Assembly (NCBI GenBank): GCA_014925825.1
Contig: JACGCK010000074.1
Coordinates: 1 to 64,000, forward strand
Length of the DNA: 64,000 nucleotides
Direction: 5' to 3'
Source: Pholiota molesta
Lineage: Eukaryota > Basidiomycota > Agaricomycetes > Agaricales > Strophariaceae
The notes beneath the pieces are model-generated. The model was not told the origin of the DNA. It did no database searches and saw only the letters and a list, made by a program, of their open reading frames with translations. Made by a program: the position numbers and the translations under genes. Of the stretch, positions 37,330-51,101 are shown in pieces. Numbering within the stretch: the first letter of the stretch is position 1; each line of letters opens with the position of its first letter.

Positions 37330-39890
37330 TGTAGGTTTATACGTGCATATTTGCTTATCTCATGTTTCGCTTTTTTCGATCTGTCGTGGATCAATCTTTC
37401 TGTAGCCGTTCCTTAACGGAACGATTTTTGATATGTAATTTATTCCCCAGATCTGCTGTGTATATTTTTGATCATAACGTGTCGGTTCTGTATGAATGGT
37501 AGCCGGTCAGCAGGCACTGTGCTGCACTCTGGCCTGCATACTTCGCGGGACCGAGCTTAGGTACATACATTGAACGATTGGTCGACAATCTATGCATGTT
37601 CTGTAATCTGGATCCTGGGTTATCGCTTGGTTATCGCATAGATTCCTGATGATTTTTACAGGTGTAAACTTGCGGTACATATGCAGGTGTGCAAGTGCTT
37701 AGTAAATATGTGTTTAATCTATCATTGAATAATTCCGACAGCTTGATCCACAATGCACATCATGAATGGTTGACATCGGCCTGTCCACGAGACTTCACAC
37801 TATCCGAACACTATCTCAAAGGTATTATCATGGATATGAAAGCGATAGCAATAGAAAATATGTACGAAACCATTTAGTTACCACATTGCGGCCATCCAAA
37901 CCCAGAAAGCAGATTAGAGCAACGACCGATTGGTCATGGACGCAGATTGCACATCTTTTCACGAAATCACGGCGACTTTAATTCTAGGATTTCACTTGAG
38001 ATCCGAAGCTGCATGGGATTATGGAGATCGTGAGGAATCTAATTATTCCAAAACAAAAATTTTCGACCGAATGTACATCAGTACGATACCAGAGCCCAGA
38101 CTACGTTATGTTACTGGTTGAAATTTTAGGAATCAATAGAAGAGCGGGACAGTATTTGAACAGTATTGCAGGCCCTCCAGCCACATTCTTGATTACTGCC
38201 CAGGCTCCCAGGGGCCGATGCGACGGAACAACGATTGTGATTGGCAGTGGCCAGGCACTGCGAATACAGTCGAGGAGCAAGTACCTGAAGTCAATTATAC
38301 ATTGAGTTGCGATCTGCAGGTACCAGCAGTGCCAGGCACTCCAGCGCTCCTCTCCTATTTAGGTTCATAAGAGCGTATATGTTCAGATCCACAAGATTTC
38401 CTCCCGTCCTCTCAGCTCTTCGTTTTCTTGATTATCATCCATGGAAGAGAATCTAGATGCACGGTCTGGATGCAAACGCGTATCATCAACGATAATCGGC
38501 CTCTCTGTTCATCCAGTGTTCATCCATCTTTCGCAAAAAAAACCCTGTGTGTTTTTGCGTGGCATGTGGTCTCGAGCTCACACGCTCCCGAAGACACGCT
38601 CGCCTCCACTTTTGTTGTTCTTGATCCGCTAGGCAGGCCGATAACCTCGGAAGCGATGTGATGCATGGTCTAGGCTCTAGGCTGATGCTGTCCAACTTCG
38701 TCAAAAAGCATCCTGTCGTGGATCGCGCTGATACATTCCAGAGTATTTGGCGATGGATGGGAGGGACTTGGAGGATGCGACGGGTAAACATACATCCTCC
38801 CACTCCCAGACGGACATAGCTCGGCTGGCACACATTTTGCGCATTCGAACTTCGAAGCAGCAGGATGGTATGTATGGCAGTGCCGTTTTCGCCCAATACA
38901 AGGTGCGAAACGCGTCGAAGCCAGACATATCCACCGCTCTCACCGGCACCGTCAAGTAGCCGTGTGGCGGATTGAATGCAAGTCAAGGCGTCTCAAAATA
39001 CCAAGCTCGCTGACAGGACCGCGTGCCAGCGTGCATGATCGCAGAAGAGGGCGGCATACTGGGGTTGCTAGAATTCGAAGCCCAGAAGGCTTCTTCCCTT
39101 TGCGCAGTGCGAAAAACCAACGTATCGAACGCAAGACGACTTCGTTAGAGCCGATACGCAATCTCAACTGAAATCTCAAGTGCTGCCAGACGAATGAAAG
39201 CCACGAGCGACTAGGACGATTGATTCAATTTCAAGGCTTCTCAAACTGCATGACCCCAAGAAACCCAAGAGACTAACGAGCGACGATACATTGATAAATA
39301 GTAACTTAAGATGAGAGTGTAACCAAGACATAGAGTAGAATAATGTATCAGAACTTTAAGGAAAGTAAAAGAAACGACAGGGAAAAAACAACAGCGAGCG
39401 AAACTGGTTATTCAAAAACTACATTTTGACGAAATAATACGGGATGCAACATCTGGGTTGGGTTAGGTAGATTGGACGATAGGTACTTAATAATCGGAAG
39501 GATAATTAGTGTGGGCAGTATCATGCGGTAGATACGAAACGCGAACGGAGCAAAAAAAAAAAGGAACGAAGGAATAAACATGAATAAAAAGAATGTGGGG
39601 GGCACCCAGCACAGACTTGGGAATAGGGTAAGCGGTGGTAAAGGAACGATAAACGGAATACGACACACACAAATAATTACTTGTATAAGGAAAAAAGCGA
39701 ATCCATAACGAACCCAGGACCCAAAAAAGAGAGAAGAAAAACAAGCACGAATGAAGAAAACGAGAATGAAAAGGAGCGTAGGGGCGGAGCGATCGCGGGG
39801 ATATACAAGATAGTTGCACACACACACACAACACACACAGAGTCCATCCGTCGGCGCTGTCCAAAAAACGAAACCTCCTACAAGCCACGC
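37330..39890. other. Gene-poor stretch between converging genes
   Basis: 3' flank of the coiled-coil gene, then scattered short frames. A minus frame at 38486-38986 (166 codons) and overlapping plus frames at 38747-38959 have no recognisable features. Region 39350-39850 is A+T-rich with a (CA)n tract near 39818-39840 and probably contains the 3' flank of the zinc-finger gene. Confidence 0.45.
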
Positions 39891-39895
39891 ACACC

Positions 39896-42800
39896 TTACA
39901 CCCTCATCCCAAAAGTAGGCGTCGCGTGCGGCGACACGGAGATGCGCACCTGGGCATCATGCTGCTCATGCCCATGCCCATGCCCATGCCCCACCACGCC
40001 ATACCGCTGCCCATTTCCATGCCCATTTCCATGCCCGTGCCCAGCAGCGCCATACCGTGCTCCGCCACCGCCATGCTGATGCCCATCATGTCCAAGCTGC
40101 TGGTGCTGCCCGCCACCGCCGCCGCCATACTGCTGCTGCTGCTGGAAGTGCCCGCGGGGCGCGGCGTCGTACTCGTACCCTGGATCAAAGTGCGCGCTGC
40201 TGGCGGCGGGGGACGGGGTGGCGTCGTACTCTACCGGGGACACGCGCGGCGCGGCGTACTGCTGGGCGGCGTGATAGTGTTGCTGGTGCTGCTGATGCTG
40301 GTGTTGCTGGTGCTGCTGGTGCTGTTGATGCTGATGTTGATGCTGCTGGTGCTGGTGCTGGTGCTCGTACTGAACCGCATACTGCTGCTGCTGCTGCTGC
40401 TGCTGGTGATGCAGGTGGTGCTGATGCTGCAGGTGCTGCGGCTGCGCATACGGCGAGAACGGACTCGCGCTCCCACCCGACCCATCGCTGAGCGGCGACC
40501 TTGGACTCGCATACGACCCCACAGAACTCGCCCCCGAAAACGTCGGCGACCCCGCCCCGGCGACCGCGAACTGGAACTGCTGGCTCGCGGCAGGCGCAGA
40601 CGCCGGCTGCGGCTGCGGGTGCGCGCTGTAGACGCTGAGCGCGGGCGAGGCGGCGAGCGCGTACGGCGCGGTGGTGGGGAAGAGCGCGGCGGCGGGGTGC
40701 GGCGAGGGCGTGGGCGTGGGCCGGCCGAGCTGGGCGTGCGCGTGGTGCGCCGCGCTGAAGGAGTGCGCGCTGAGGGCGCTGAGCGCGGGGGATGCGGCGC
40801 CGGGTGCGGGAACGGGCACGCCGCGGAAGGGTGCGCCGTATACGCTGCCTGCTGCTGCTGGGTAGCTGCCGGGCGGCGAATGGCTGCCTGCGCCTGAGGG
40901 TGCTGGCGAAACCGCATAGCCGCCTCCTGCCCCTCCATCTGCGCCTGCTGCTGCGTGTGCAGCGCCGCGGTACACCCCTGGGCTGGACCCCCCGCTGCTG
41001 CCGGACCCGCCCCCGCCGTCGTCGTGGTCGAAGATGTGCAGCGCGGAGGCGGAGGAAACGAGGCCGGACGAGGTCGTCGGGCGCGAGCCACCACCGCCTG
41101 CACCACCTGTGCCCGCCGCGCCTCCGTACCCACCGCCATATCCGCCTGCACCTGCTGCTGGTAGCAGAAACGCGCCAGGCCCCGCTGCATGTCCCGCTCC
41201 ATTCCCACCATGTGCAGCCGCCCCATATCCGCTGGCATATCTCTCGCCCGGGACACCAGGGCCAGCGGCGGCAGCGGCAGCGGCGAGCGCGCTCGCAAGC
41301 GTGACCTGGTGCGCGTGCTGCTGCTGGCGCTGCGCATCATCATTGCACAACTCCATAACCGAAAGCCGTCTCGACTGCGGCCTACTCTCCGTGCCGTACT
41401 CATACCCCCCTCCACCCCCACCACCCCCTCCGCCCCCACCACCCAGCCCCTGCTCGCGCCCGGCGGGCGCATCGTGCTCGAACGGCCCGTCCGGGGCGCC
41501 GAAGGCGCGCTTCCGCGGGTTGTTGCTGCTGCCGTTGCCGTTGTTGTTGTTGTTGTTGGCGGCGGCGGCGGCGGGGGGCGACGTCTCGAGCGCAGGCGGC
41601 TGGAAGAAGAACGGCGACTGCTCGCCCGCGCCCCCCGTCGGGCTCCCACCCCCACCCCCGGGCCCGGGCCCTCCATCGTATCCGGACATGAAGCCGAACC
41701 CGCCGGACGACGCCCGCCCGCTCCCCACCCCACCGCCACCGCCGGAGGGGAAGCCGCTGTGCAGCAGGCTCCCGGAGCCGAGGCCGGCGGTGAGGCTGGA
41801 GTACGCGCTGTACTTTGAGATGGCGGAGCTCGGGGGTAGGAGGCCAGAGTCGGTGAAGAACGACGCAGTGGCGCCACCGCCGGCGGGCGCGGTGCCCGGG
41901 CGGGAGGACGCCGTGCCCGGGCGGCGCAGCGCGAGGGAGCCGGGGAACGGGAAGGAGTGGCCCTGCTGCGCGGCGCCGTACCCGTGTTGATGTTGGTGTT
42001 GCTGGTGCGCCTGGGATGCGACGGCGCCGGGGAGCGGCGGGGAGGGGAGGGACGCGGAGACGACGGCTGCGAGGGGTGGGAGCGAGGGGCCGGAGGAGGT
42101 GGGCGGGCGGGAGGAGGAGGAGGAGGGGCGTGCGTTGTTGATTGAGCCGTCGAAGTGGGGGTAGCCGCGGAAGGAGGGGTGGGCGGGCTGAGTAGAGGCG
42201 GAGTGGGGGGCGAGAAAGGACTGGCTGGGGTCGGCGCGAAAGGAGTGTTGGCCCGACGGCCGCCGGGTGTCTTGCGGGTGCTGCTGCTGTTGCTGCTGAT
42301 GTTGCTGATGGTGTTGTTGCTGCTGCTGCTGCTGCTGGGGATGATGCGAGTGCTGCTGCTGTTGATGCTGCTGCTGCTGCTGCTGGACTTCCATCTCGTT
42401 CGGTTGCACATTCCACGACGGCGAGTGACCATAGTTCATATCGCCCTCGTAGCCCGTGCTCGTACCCGGCCGCTGCTGCGTCTGGTGCATCGGTATCGAC
42501 CCGCCGTCCTCCTGCTTGATCAAGTTGAGGGTGTCGCTGGGGGACGGCTCGCCTTGGGCGCTGCTGCCCATGCTGGTAGACGGGCCCAGGGCGAGCGGGG
42601 GCAGGTTCGAGGCGCGGCGCGCGGCGCCTCTGGTGGAGCCGATCTTGTTGGCGGCGGCCATGGTCGCGTGGAGGGAGGTGAGGTCGCGCATCATGCGCTC
42701 GTTCTGCTCCTGCTTGTCGCTGTGCACGGTCTGCGCATGCTGGCGCAGGTTGTCGAGCCGCGAAAATTGCTTGCCGCAGTGACACGAGAACGGACGCTCC

Positions 42801-43101
42801 CCGGTGTGTTTTCTGCATAGCACGATGTGAATAAAGAAAAGAAAGCTAGAAAAAAAGGGGCAAGGGCGCACCGGATGTGGCGAGCGAGATGTTCGCTCCG
42901 CGAAAAAACCATGCGACACTCGCCGTATCCGCGACACTGGAAGGTCTTCGCTGGGGCGGGCCTGTAGCGCTTGCTGGCGGCGGGGCCGAGGGGGCCAGGC
43001 ATGTTGGGGGCGTTGCCGCTGGCGACCATCGTAGCCATGGGTGTTGGAGGAGGGGCGCCGTGATCAGGGGGAGGGTGATCAGGGGACGTGTCGTGGTCCA
43101 T
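39896..43101 (-). CDS. C2H2 zinc-finger transcription factor with Gln/His/Gly-rich tail (1048 aa)
   Basis: Exon 1 is 42872-43101 and exon 2 is 39896-42812, with a 59 nt intron (GTGCGC..ATGCAG); phases agree. Finger 1 (about residues 56-79) is [20 protein letters not shown], completed IRKH. Finger 2 (about 87-107) is [20 protein letters not shown] followed by LRQHAQTVH, with the tight C-x-C spacing common in fungal C2H2 regulators. The rest is low complexity: poly-Gln/His runs (near residues 200 and 860), Gly-rich and Ala-rich tracts, typical of transactivation regions. It should bind DNA in the nucleus; targets unknown. The Met at 43101 is chosen; a Met 30 bases upstream is also possible. Long frames on the opposite strand (up to 323 codons) are shadows of the G+C-rich repeats. 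Confidence 0.88.
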
Positions 43102-44070
43102 GGGCAGAAGACAGACGGGGGGTCGCATATAAGGGTGCCTGACCCTCAAACGCAATCCCTGATCCGATCTGGGATTCACGGCGGAGTTGCAATCCCGCTC
43201 TTTCGGGCCCCCCCGCCAGCCCGCCGGGCTCGCGCATTTAGCCTCGCGCGCGGTATGTACCGATCCCAGCACCCTGCCCCTACGGCCGCTTCGCCCATCC
43301 CCAATCCCGAAATCCACGCCCCCGACAGTGTCCCAGCACAGCACAAGGCCGTTCTCATCAATTCTCATCAGTACTTATTTAGCCATGCATGGCCAGCCAC
43401 TGCAGGGTCCCTGTCAGCGACATGTCACTCTGGCTTTTTCTCTCGCGTTTCCCGTTTATTGTTCCGTTTTCTCTATCTCCACCCATCCTCCTCGCGGTCC
43501 GTCAAAATGCACAAGACTTCCCCTACATCTCTGAATTCAAGCTGCGACTTGATTTCAAATAACGTCGATGTCAAAGCCTTTTCTGATTTCATAAACGGTA
43601 AACCGTTCTACGCTGATCCATCAGTTGCGCGTACGATGTCGTAAAATCTCGTAAAATCTTGGTAAAATCGTCCACGACATATCTGGATGCCCATCCGCAT
43701 CACAATCTCTACACTCATGCATGTTCGTAGATAATGATCTTCACCTACGTCAACCGTGACAGCCAAAACCCTTTCGCTTTCGCGCACTTGCTCTCCATAG
43801 CCAAGAAATCAAAAAACATAACAGCCAGAACAGATCAGCTGGCGCACTCGTGATTCCTCGCTCACATTAAGTATGTCTTGAGTATATCTGCACGTACTCC
43901 AAACGCACCTCTTCCCGCTGTCGCATCCCTCGCTCGCGTCCAGCATCCGGAATTCTCCCTTGAACACCATCCCTAGCCTGCCACAAAACCGACATACGTT
44001 CACAAGTCAAACACACCCCGTCAATTGTAAGATATGGCTCATCCCAAATCCTCTTAAATGCGCCTCCGGC
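43102..44070. other. Upstream region of the zinc-finger gene
   Basis: G+C-rich to about 43350, then mixed. A minus-strand frame continues upstream of the chosen start to 43368 but looks like 5' leader. No other gene seen. Confidence 0.45.
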
Positions 44071-44074
44071 CTTC

Positions 44075-45705
44075 CCACCTGCCCTTACTTACTTACGCCT
44101 TCGCCTTTGCCGCCCATCACACCATCAAACAAACAAAACCGCCAAGCACACCCCCTGGGTGGCGGTGCGCCAGGCCCCATGGCTCAACCGCCTGGCCGGC
44201 GGAGAACGGTCGCCACGGAACGAAATGTGAGGGGCGTCAAGGGAAGCGCTCGATGGTGTTAAGGTACGGACTGTGGTAAACCGTAATGTAGTTAATGAAA
44301 GTGGCCGGCTGCCTAGGCGCTGTACGTCGATTTAGCGGACGCATAACTACTTGGCTTGGATTTACACCCTCAGCGTTTAATGTTATGTACTTACGCACAG
44401 ATACTGCGATAAACGCGCTCCGCTCGTGGAAAATTCGACTCGGCGACGGGGATTAGCGTCTCGTAAACCGCAGTTAAGCTTGAGGGTACGTGTCCCAATC
44501 CATGCACATTTCCTTAATTGTCTGTGCGTAATATAAATGCATGAATGAAACGTTATGTGCCTGAAGATTACCTACTACTGCCAATTCTAATCTATCACTC
44601 CACTCTTACGACGATAACGGCACGCGATCTGTACAAGTGCTCCAGATGAGGTTTAGGGTTTTATACCCTATACAGACGGAGAAATGGCATCAGAGATGTT
44701 AGAGTCATAAAGATATGCGTCTACGTATCTTTCATGACCTTCTGTGGATACACAGAGAGTAACTATATTAGCGCAACGCCAACGTGCGTGATGGGGACAT
44801 GTGAGGACAAGAGACTCGAATACAGCGTCGTACAAAGCTGCGTGCCTTCACACGCTCTTTGAGGGTATACGGGCGGCCGAGCGCGTTTTCGCGAACGAGA
44901 GAGAAGGCATGAACGCACGGCTACGAGTTTGAATCAACCGCGAACCAACAGTATCCGACTGCACGCATCCTTCAAGCTTTGAACTCCATGCCGCTAAGTA
45001 ATAACATGGGAGCGCGGTGTACCCGTTGCATACCACCGGCAGGGTCGGTAGACTGACACACTACGTCGAAGGCGCCTATTTTTGGGAAGTGAATGATGGT
45101 GCACAGCGCGATGAGCGACGTAGTAAATTCCATAACGTGCAGCTGTAGCCAAGGCTGCATTGATGTCAATGCGCTCAACGAACGATGGTGTGGACGTGGA
45201 CGACGATGATGGTCATGGCGATGGTGTGGACGTGGACGACGATGATGGTCATGGACCTTGGAGTCGTCATGGTAGTCAGACATCACTGGTCGAAAATCAA
45301 CCGACTTGGAGATTCAATACATAGGACAGCGCGCTCCCGCGCGTGATCGATGAATCGGTGATCTACGCGCTGGACATGCGAGCTGAGACGATGCCTCGGG
45401 GCCTGGCGCAGGCACTATCAAGTATAAACGTTGTACGGCCTCATCAATGCATGCCGTCAGACTTCTTATAGATACTTTTTAATTGGGCGCTAAACCGTCT
45501 AAGGCACACGACAGCAGAAGAGGAGCGCATCACCAACTGCTTTCGAAGGATGTATCAGGTATCTTATCCGTCAGACATCTTGGGCAGATTCGATGGCTGC
45601 GTTAAAAGAGTACCGAAAAGGACAAGCGAGATGTTGATGCAGCGTAAATTTACTATTCAATTACCTGTGTAGGCAAGAGCGGTGAGAGCGCGACGGATGG
45701 CGGGA
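44075..45705. repeat. Direct repeat R1 (about 1.65 kb, diverged)
   Basis: Matches 47828-49525 in the same orientation with many substitutions and indels. Shared stretches include CACACCATCAAACAAA, GGGTGGCGGTGCGCCAGGCC, GCCTGGCCGGCGGAGAACGG, AAGTGGCCGGCTGCCTAGGC, ATGTTATGTACTTACGCACA, CGCGCTCCCGCGCGTGATCG and GCAGATTCGATGGCTGCGTT. It holds a short minus-strand frame (45286-44972) starting MMSDYHDDSKVHDHHRRP with an internal 36 bp tandem duplication. No transposase or LTR-like ends were recognised. Confidence 0.85.
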
Positions 45706-47827
45706 GACATTTGCAACAGACAAGTGATAAATAATGTTCTAGCCGCAACGATAGATCTACATGATAACTGAGACGAGCTCCTTTGATACCTTCAAGAAAT
45801 TACTTGAAACACTGCAGCAGGCATCTTACCTGCCGAATCACTAACCAGGCAGGCGTCATTTCCTCAATTCAGTTGAAACTTGATGCAAGACTCTCGCGAG
45901 ACTATTCATTTGGCAATTACTCGATTGAAGAACCAATGTTGGTAAGGATAAGAAGCTAGTACAGGTAGCAAGAACATAAATATAGCTACTATGTCATTAA
46001 CAATCCGCTGACGCTTCCGTCCTACACTCTGAATGTTCCTTGGTGAATTTGTGGATTGTTGATAAGATATAATACGATCCATGTTATCCGCTGCGGAGCT
46101 AACGATACTTTGAATGCTTATTTGTGTCAATCTAACTCAAACGGCGATTACAGCTCGCAGTTGGTAAACGAAAAATCCATTCCTGACGCGAGAATACCAC
46201 AAAGTCCGCTATGATAAATTTTTTAGCTATTGTGGAAATGGGCAAAGAAAAAAATCTTACCGTGGCTTTCTTCCGCTCACTATCCAATTGGGGGTTTCGA
46301 ACTACATAGATGTCGGCAGATAGCCTATTGGGAACTTACAGATTATATGTTTGCCTCTTATCCCTAATTCACACACCATATAGAATTTTCTATTGAGACG
46401 AATGGAGACTGGATCCCACATCTTATCTTCGCTCAAGTACAGCATCCAGTATGAATTTATCTCTATTGACCAAGTGACCATTGAGCTTGAACTTTGAGGA
46501 CCACTATCGATGCGTGTGTGATAATTATTAATAGAAACACCCAGGCGCGATAAACGAGTTGCAAGAAAGAGAACAAGGAGGATTAAACGAGCTCGAACTT
46601 GGCACAACTTGCGAAATTCCAGACCAGGGAAGATTTCGAGAGCGATCAAGGCGAGAGAATACTGGCTTCCAAAAATCCAAACCATGATTTTGACAAGCGA
46701 CATTACTCAAATGTAATTATTTATGGCATCGGTCAAGTGCAGAGCCTGACAGCTGTGGGATGGCTGAGCGGACGCTGCCCATATTACAATACTTTGATTC
46801 CATATATAAGTGTGTATTGTCCTATCATAACTCACAGCTGGTAAAAAAACATCGGCTGACCACGGTAATCCCCTTCAGGCCAGCAAGAAATCCCAATTTC
46901 AGTTATTGTTATACTTTCCGTAAACCGTACAGGTCACGCAACAGTGAATCCGAAATGTCAGAGACGGAGTCTTGGTAAGTCTACAAGTGCGGAAGAGATG
47001 GGTGGTGTGAAATTGACACTGTCGAACAGCCGAACATGATCAGAGCTTCGATACGTCGAACACATGGCCGTGCATAGGGAAGCCTTAGCAGGCTATCAGC
47101 CTACTAGATAGAAGATGCGAAGCTGGTGATCTCTCCGGTTTACGTTCCTTTTCAGATAAAATCCGTTCAAATTTATTCTTATCAAAGATATTCATCTTTT
47201 CCTCGTTTCCTATAATTAATTAACAAGTAGTAGTAACTAAACAGATTCACGTTCCTTTTCCACTTAAGGCAGACTCTAGTTTATAATGTAAACTAGTCTC
47301 AGCCTACCAGTCAATCGATTCCAGAACACTTCTCATCTGTACCCAATACGCGAAGCGTTGGAATATTCAGCTCGAAGTAGCATCGCATATTCTCATGGCT
47401 GTCTCAGAGCTTTTTATAAGTTTGACAACTTGTTTTTGAAGAAGCTTCTTTTTTCGACTCGGATCAGAATCAGTTGACTACGGTAGAGCTTGACAAGCAA
47501 ACGTGGCGATTGCGGGATTTAGGATTATCCTTTGGATTCACCAATCGTCTCAGATGTAAATTATGCTGTTCACCGACTCAATCTTAGAAAATTTGTATCC
47601 ATTGATCAACAGTGTTAAAGTTCGATCCGAACGGTCAGTTGACATAGACAATTTGATGTTGTTAGATCTCGGCCAATTTGCGCTGAAAGTCTGGCCAGGC
47701 AATGGTGCCATAATATGAGAAGCGTGCATTAAATACTTCGCATTTAGCAAACCGACACCCTGCTGAATTTTATTCCATTTCTCTGCGTGCTTGATTCCTA
47801 CGAGAGAATTGCGCCTCCACTCGGCTT
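45706..47827. other. A+T-richer segment between direct repeats R1 and R2
   Basis: Base composition is lower in G+C than the flanks. Minus-strand frames at 46302-46703 (133 codons; includes WSIEINSYWMLYLSEDKMWD) and 47550-47831 (93 codons; includes GVGLLNAKYLMHASHIMAPL) are longer than expected for such DNA and may be pieces of an unknown gene. No family, splice structure or terminal repeats could be established. Confidence 0.4.
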
Positions 47828-49525
47828 TCACACCTGCCCTTAAGTATGCGTTTGCCGCCGTCAGCCGCTCGTCACACCATCAAACAAAACCGCCAAGCAC
47901 AACCCCCTGGGTGGCGGTGCGCCAGGCCCAATGATTCCAACTTGAACTTGAACCATTGCCTGGCCGGCGGAGAACGGACGCAACGGAACGAACGAGGGGC
48001 GTCAAGACAAGCGCTCGATGGCATCAAGGTACGGACTGCGGTGGAGAATGAAAGTGGCCGGCTGCCTAGGCGCTGTACGTAGATTTAGCGGACGCATAAT
48101 AACTTGCTTAGGTTTACACCCCTCAGCATTTGATGTTATGTACTTACGCACAGATACTGCGATAAACGCGCTCCGCTCGTGGAACCTCGACTCAACGACG
48201 GGGATCACCACCTCCGCGTCTCGTACACCGCACTTAAGGGTAAGTATGTTCGTGTCCCAATCCATGCACATTTCCTTAATTGTCTTTGCGTGATATGAAT
48301 GAATGAATGAATGAACGAAGCGTTATGTGCCTGAAGATTAGCTACTGGCAATCCTAATCTATCACTCCGCTCTTCTTGATGATAACGGCGCGCGATTTAT
48401 ACAAGTACTCTAAATGAAGCTAGACAGATATAACGATACGAAATTTCTTCAATCTGCTCTGGAATCGCAGAGAGAAACAATAGTGACAGCAATTATCCTA
48501 TTCACCGTGTATTCGTCATTCAAGATAGTCATGTACACTGTATACGATTCTCTCGCAGTAGTATTCCCGTTTATGATATCTTCAAGAGAAGGCAGCAAGG
48601 ACCGACGATACGCGAACGCACCTCGAAGTCGTATTCCCGACTTCTGATGGCGCGCAATGCCAACGTCCGTAGTGGAGATATGTAACAGACAAGAGACTCG
48701 AACACAGCGTCGTACAAAGCTGCGTGCCTTGACGCGCTCCATGAGGTACGCATACGGGCGGCCGAGCGCGCTTGCGCGAACACGGGAGAAGTCATAGACG
48801 CACGGCGGGATACGGATAGTCGTACGATCTTGGATCAACTGCGCGCCAACAATATCCAACCGCATGCATCCTTCAAGCGTTGGACTCCATTCCGCTAAGT
48901 AATATGGGAGTGCAGTGTACCCGTGATAGACCACACTACTGTACGTCGAAGGCGCCTATTTTCGAAATGGGAGTGCTGGTGCACAGCGCGATCGATGAGC
49001 GACGTAGTAGGTTCGATGACGCGCAGCTGTAGCCAAGGCTGCATTGACGTGAATGCGCTCAAAGAATGAAGGTGTGGACGAGGACGACGATGCGGAGAGA
49101 TGCCCATCGGAGTCGCCATGGTAGTCAGACATCACTGGTCGAAAATCAATCGACTTGGAGGAATAGGACAGCGCGCTCCCGCGCGTGATCGATGAATCGG
49201 TGATCTACGCGCTGGACATGCGAGCTGAGACGATGCCTCGGGGCCTGGCACAGGCACTATAATGAAGTGTAAATATTGTACAACCCTAATAATTCATGCC
49301 GTTAGACTACATACACATGCTTATTATTGGGCGCTAAACCGTCCACGGCACACAAGGCTTGCACAAGGCAAAAGAGAAGCGCATCATCAACTGCTTTTGA
49401 ACGGCGATATATGTACTAGGTATTTTATCCACCGTCAATTATTTGACACAAAATCTTGGGCAGATTCGATGGCTGCGTTAGAGGGGTAATACCTGTGTAG
49501 GCAAGAGTGCCGAGAGCGCGACGGG
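47828..49525. repeat. Direct repeat R2 (about 1.7 kb, diverged)
   Basis: Partner of R1 at 44075-45705, about 3.8 kb downstream in the same orientation. The corresponding short frame here starts MSDYHGDSDGHLSA and diverges from that of R1 by frame, so the protein is not conserved between copies. A (TGAA)n run lies at 48297-48316. Confidence 0.85.
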
Positions 49526-50820
49526 CGACGAAGGGAAACGCTGCGTAGGGGGAAATTCATTCTCCGCTTGAACATCAGAGGTCCGTGCGTTGATGAATCA
49601 ACGTTGCCTTCGCTCTCTGAGTCTCTCTTGTGCCTTCGCTCTCTCTTGTGCCTGCCACACAGCTGCCACATCCGTTCCTTCACGATGATGCTGCCTTTGC
49701 GCCCTCTAGCTCTCGACCAGTCTCGAACGTGACCGCACTTGCGTGGCCCCTATGGACAACCGAGCGCCACGCTCATCCAATTACGTCCGGCAGCATTCGT
49801 TAACATTCATTCACGCGAGTGCAAGAGCAGATGTGATGGAGCTTTACAAAGTATGTCTGAAATACTTTCCGGACTGTACCTAATTTTGAATGACGGACAC
49901 GCTTTCTAGCTTTGCGCGTGCTCGTGTTCTTCGGTTCTGTGGAAATCATATTGAATACACTACTCTTCAAGATGCTGCATCGACGTCTTGATATACAGTC
50001 TTACACTGCTGTTCGCCAGCCCTTCGTCCTTGACTGTATCTATCGATCGATCAGCTTTGCGTCAGGATACCGGCCAAACTATTGGAATCGCCCCCTAGAT
50101 GCTAACGTTGGTTCCGGCGACGTCTCCGTCACTTGCTGCTATCATACCACTTCTTGCGTTTTCACTGTATAATGGCACTCATTCTGGCACGAATATGTTA
50201 CGATGTGCTGCCTTCTACCATCCAATATAGCCTTGACACGCCTACGCATGATCTAAAAGTGTCGTTCACTCAGCATGTTCTCGTTCCGAGTCTACGGTAC
50301 CTAGGTAGACTACTTCCATGTTTTAGGATCGACGCCCACTGCCACTCCAATTCACCGTTTTGATTGATGTCTGTCCTCAGAGTCAGACTGAGAAAATCTC
50401 TACTCCGCTTCATATTTACTAAATGACGTGTGTTGAAGCGATTTCACGACCTGCTTGATGTTGACAAAACCAATGCCTTGGACAAAGGAGACGTCCACGA
50501 GGCTCTGGGTCCGCGACGCATATGAGCGCTGTTTTGCGCCCACAACCGGAAATTGCTATTCGATAATGTCATTCATATCCTCTCGTCGTCTTTGCTTACA
50601 GATTAGATGCCCAGAGGGGTTTGTCAAGCAAATCAACTCGGCGGTGGTGGTCTGGGAGAGCGACCGGCCTGTTGGCGCTCCCTTGTGTCAGGAATATGTG
50701 TTCTACTATGGTTGTCCTGCTGGACGGTATCGTGCGCGTTATTCTCTGAATGGCCGCACGTCATATTCACCACGCTGTCCGAGTTAAATCAGTCGCTACT
50801 TCTTTTTACGATTGCTGACG
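49526..50820. other. No protein gene seen
   Basis: Short frames only, between repeat R2 and the tRNA gene. Confidence 0.4.
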
Positions 50821-50826
50821 TTGCAA

Positions 50827-50919
50827 TCCGGTATGGTGTAACGGCTAACATTACCGCCTTTCATCCCTTACTCGTAGAAGATCATCGCGGTAGCTCGGGG
50901 TTCGATTCCCCGTACCGGA
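50827..50919 (+). tRNA. tRNA-Glu (anticodon UUC) with a 22 nt intron
   Basis: The acceptor stem TCCGGTA/TACCGGA pairs perfectly over 7 bp. The D arm is TGGTGTAACGGCTAACA. The anticodon stem ACCGC/GCGGT carries loop CTTTCA+C, giving anticodon TTC at 50860-50862. The T arm CGGGG-TTCGATT-CCCCG is complete. The intron occupies 50864-50885, directly after position 37, the standard place for eukaryotic tRNA introns. A TTTTT at 50935-50939 is a good RNA polymerase III terminator. The CCA end is not encoded, as expected. Confidence 0.95.
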
Positions 50920-50934
50920 ATAGAAAAGGCGCAG

Positions 50935-50939
50935 TTTTT
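50935..50939 (+). terminator. RNA polymerase III terminator of tRNA-Glu
   Basis: Run of five T, 16 bases after the mature 3' end of the tRNA. Confidence 0.7.
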
Positions 50940-51101
50940 GGTCCTCAGACTTAAATATAAACCCTCAACTGTGCACTGTGTGCAGAGACAATGGACATTT
51001 TCTTTTCGAAAACTGAAATACCAATATACACACAAACGACTCTTACACCACCACCCACGTACGCCATCACGCTGTGAATCCGCCACCTCCCCACAAACGG
51101 T

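Noticed and set aside
40231..42432. Minus-strand 733-codon frame and several plus-strand frames of 200-320 codons over the zinc-finger gene
   Set aside because: They lie in other frames over the same Gln/His/Gly-rich repeats and consist of homopolymeric Ser/Arg/Leu runs. The frame with zinc fingers and clean splicing explains the region.
42691..43368. Upstream extension of the zinc-finger protein to a Met at 43368
   Set aside because: The added residues are compositionally unlike protein, and the Met at 43101 begins the natural Pro-rich N terminus.
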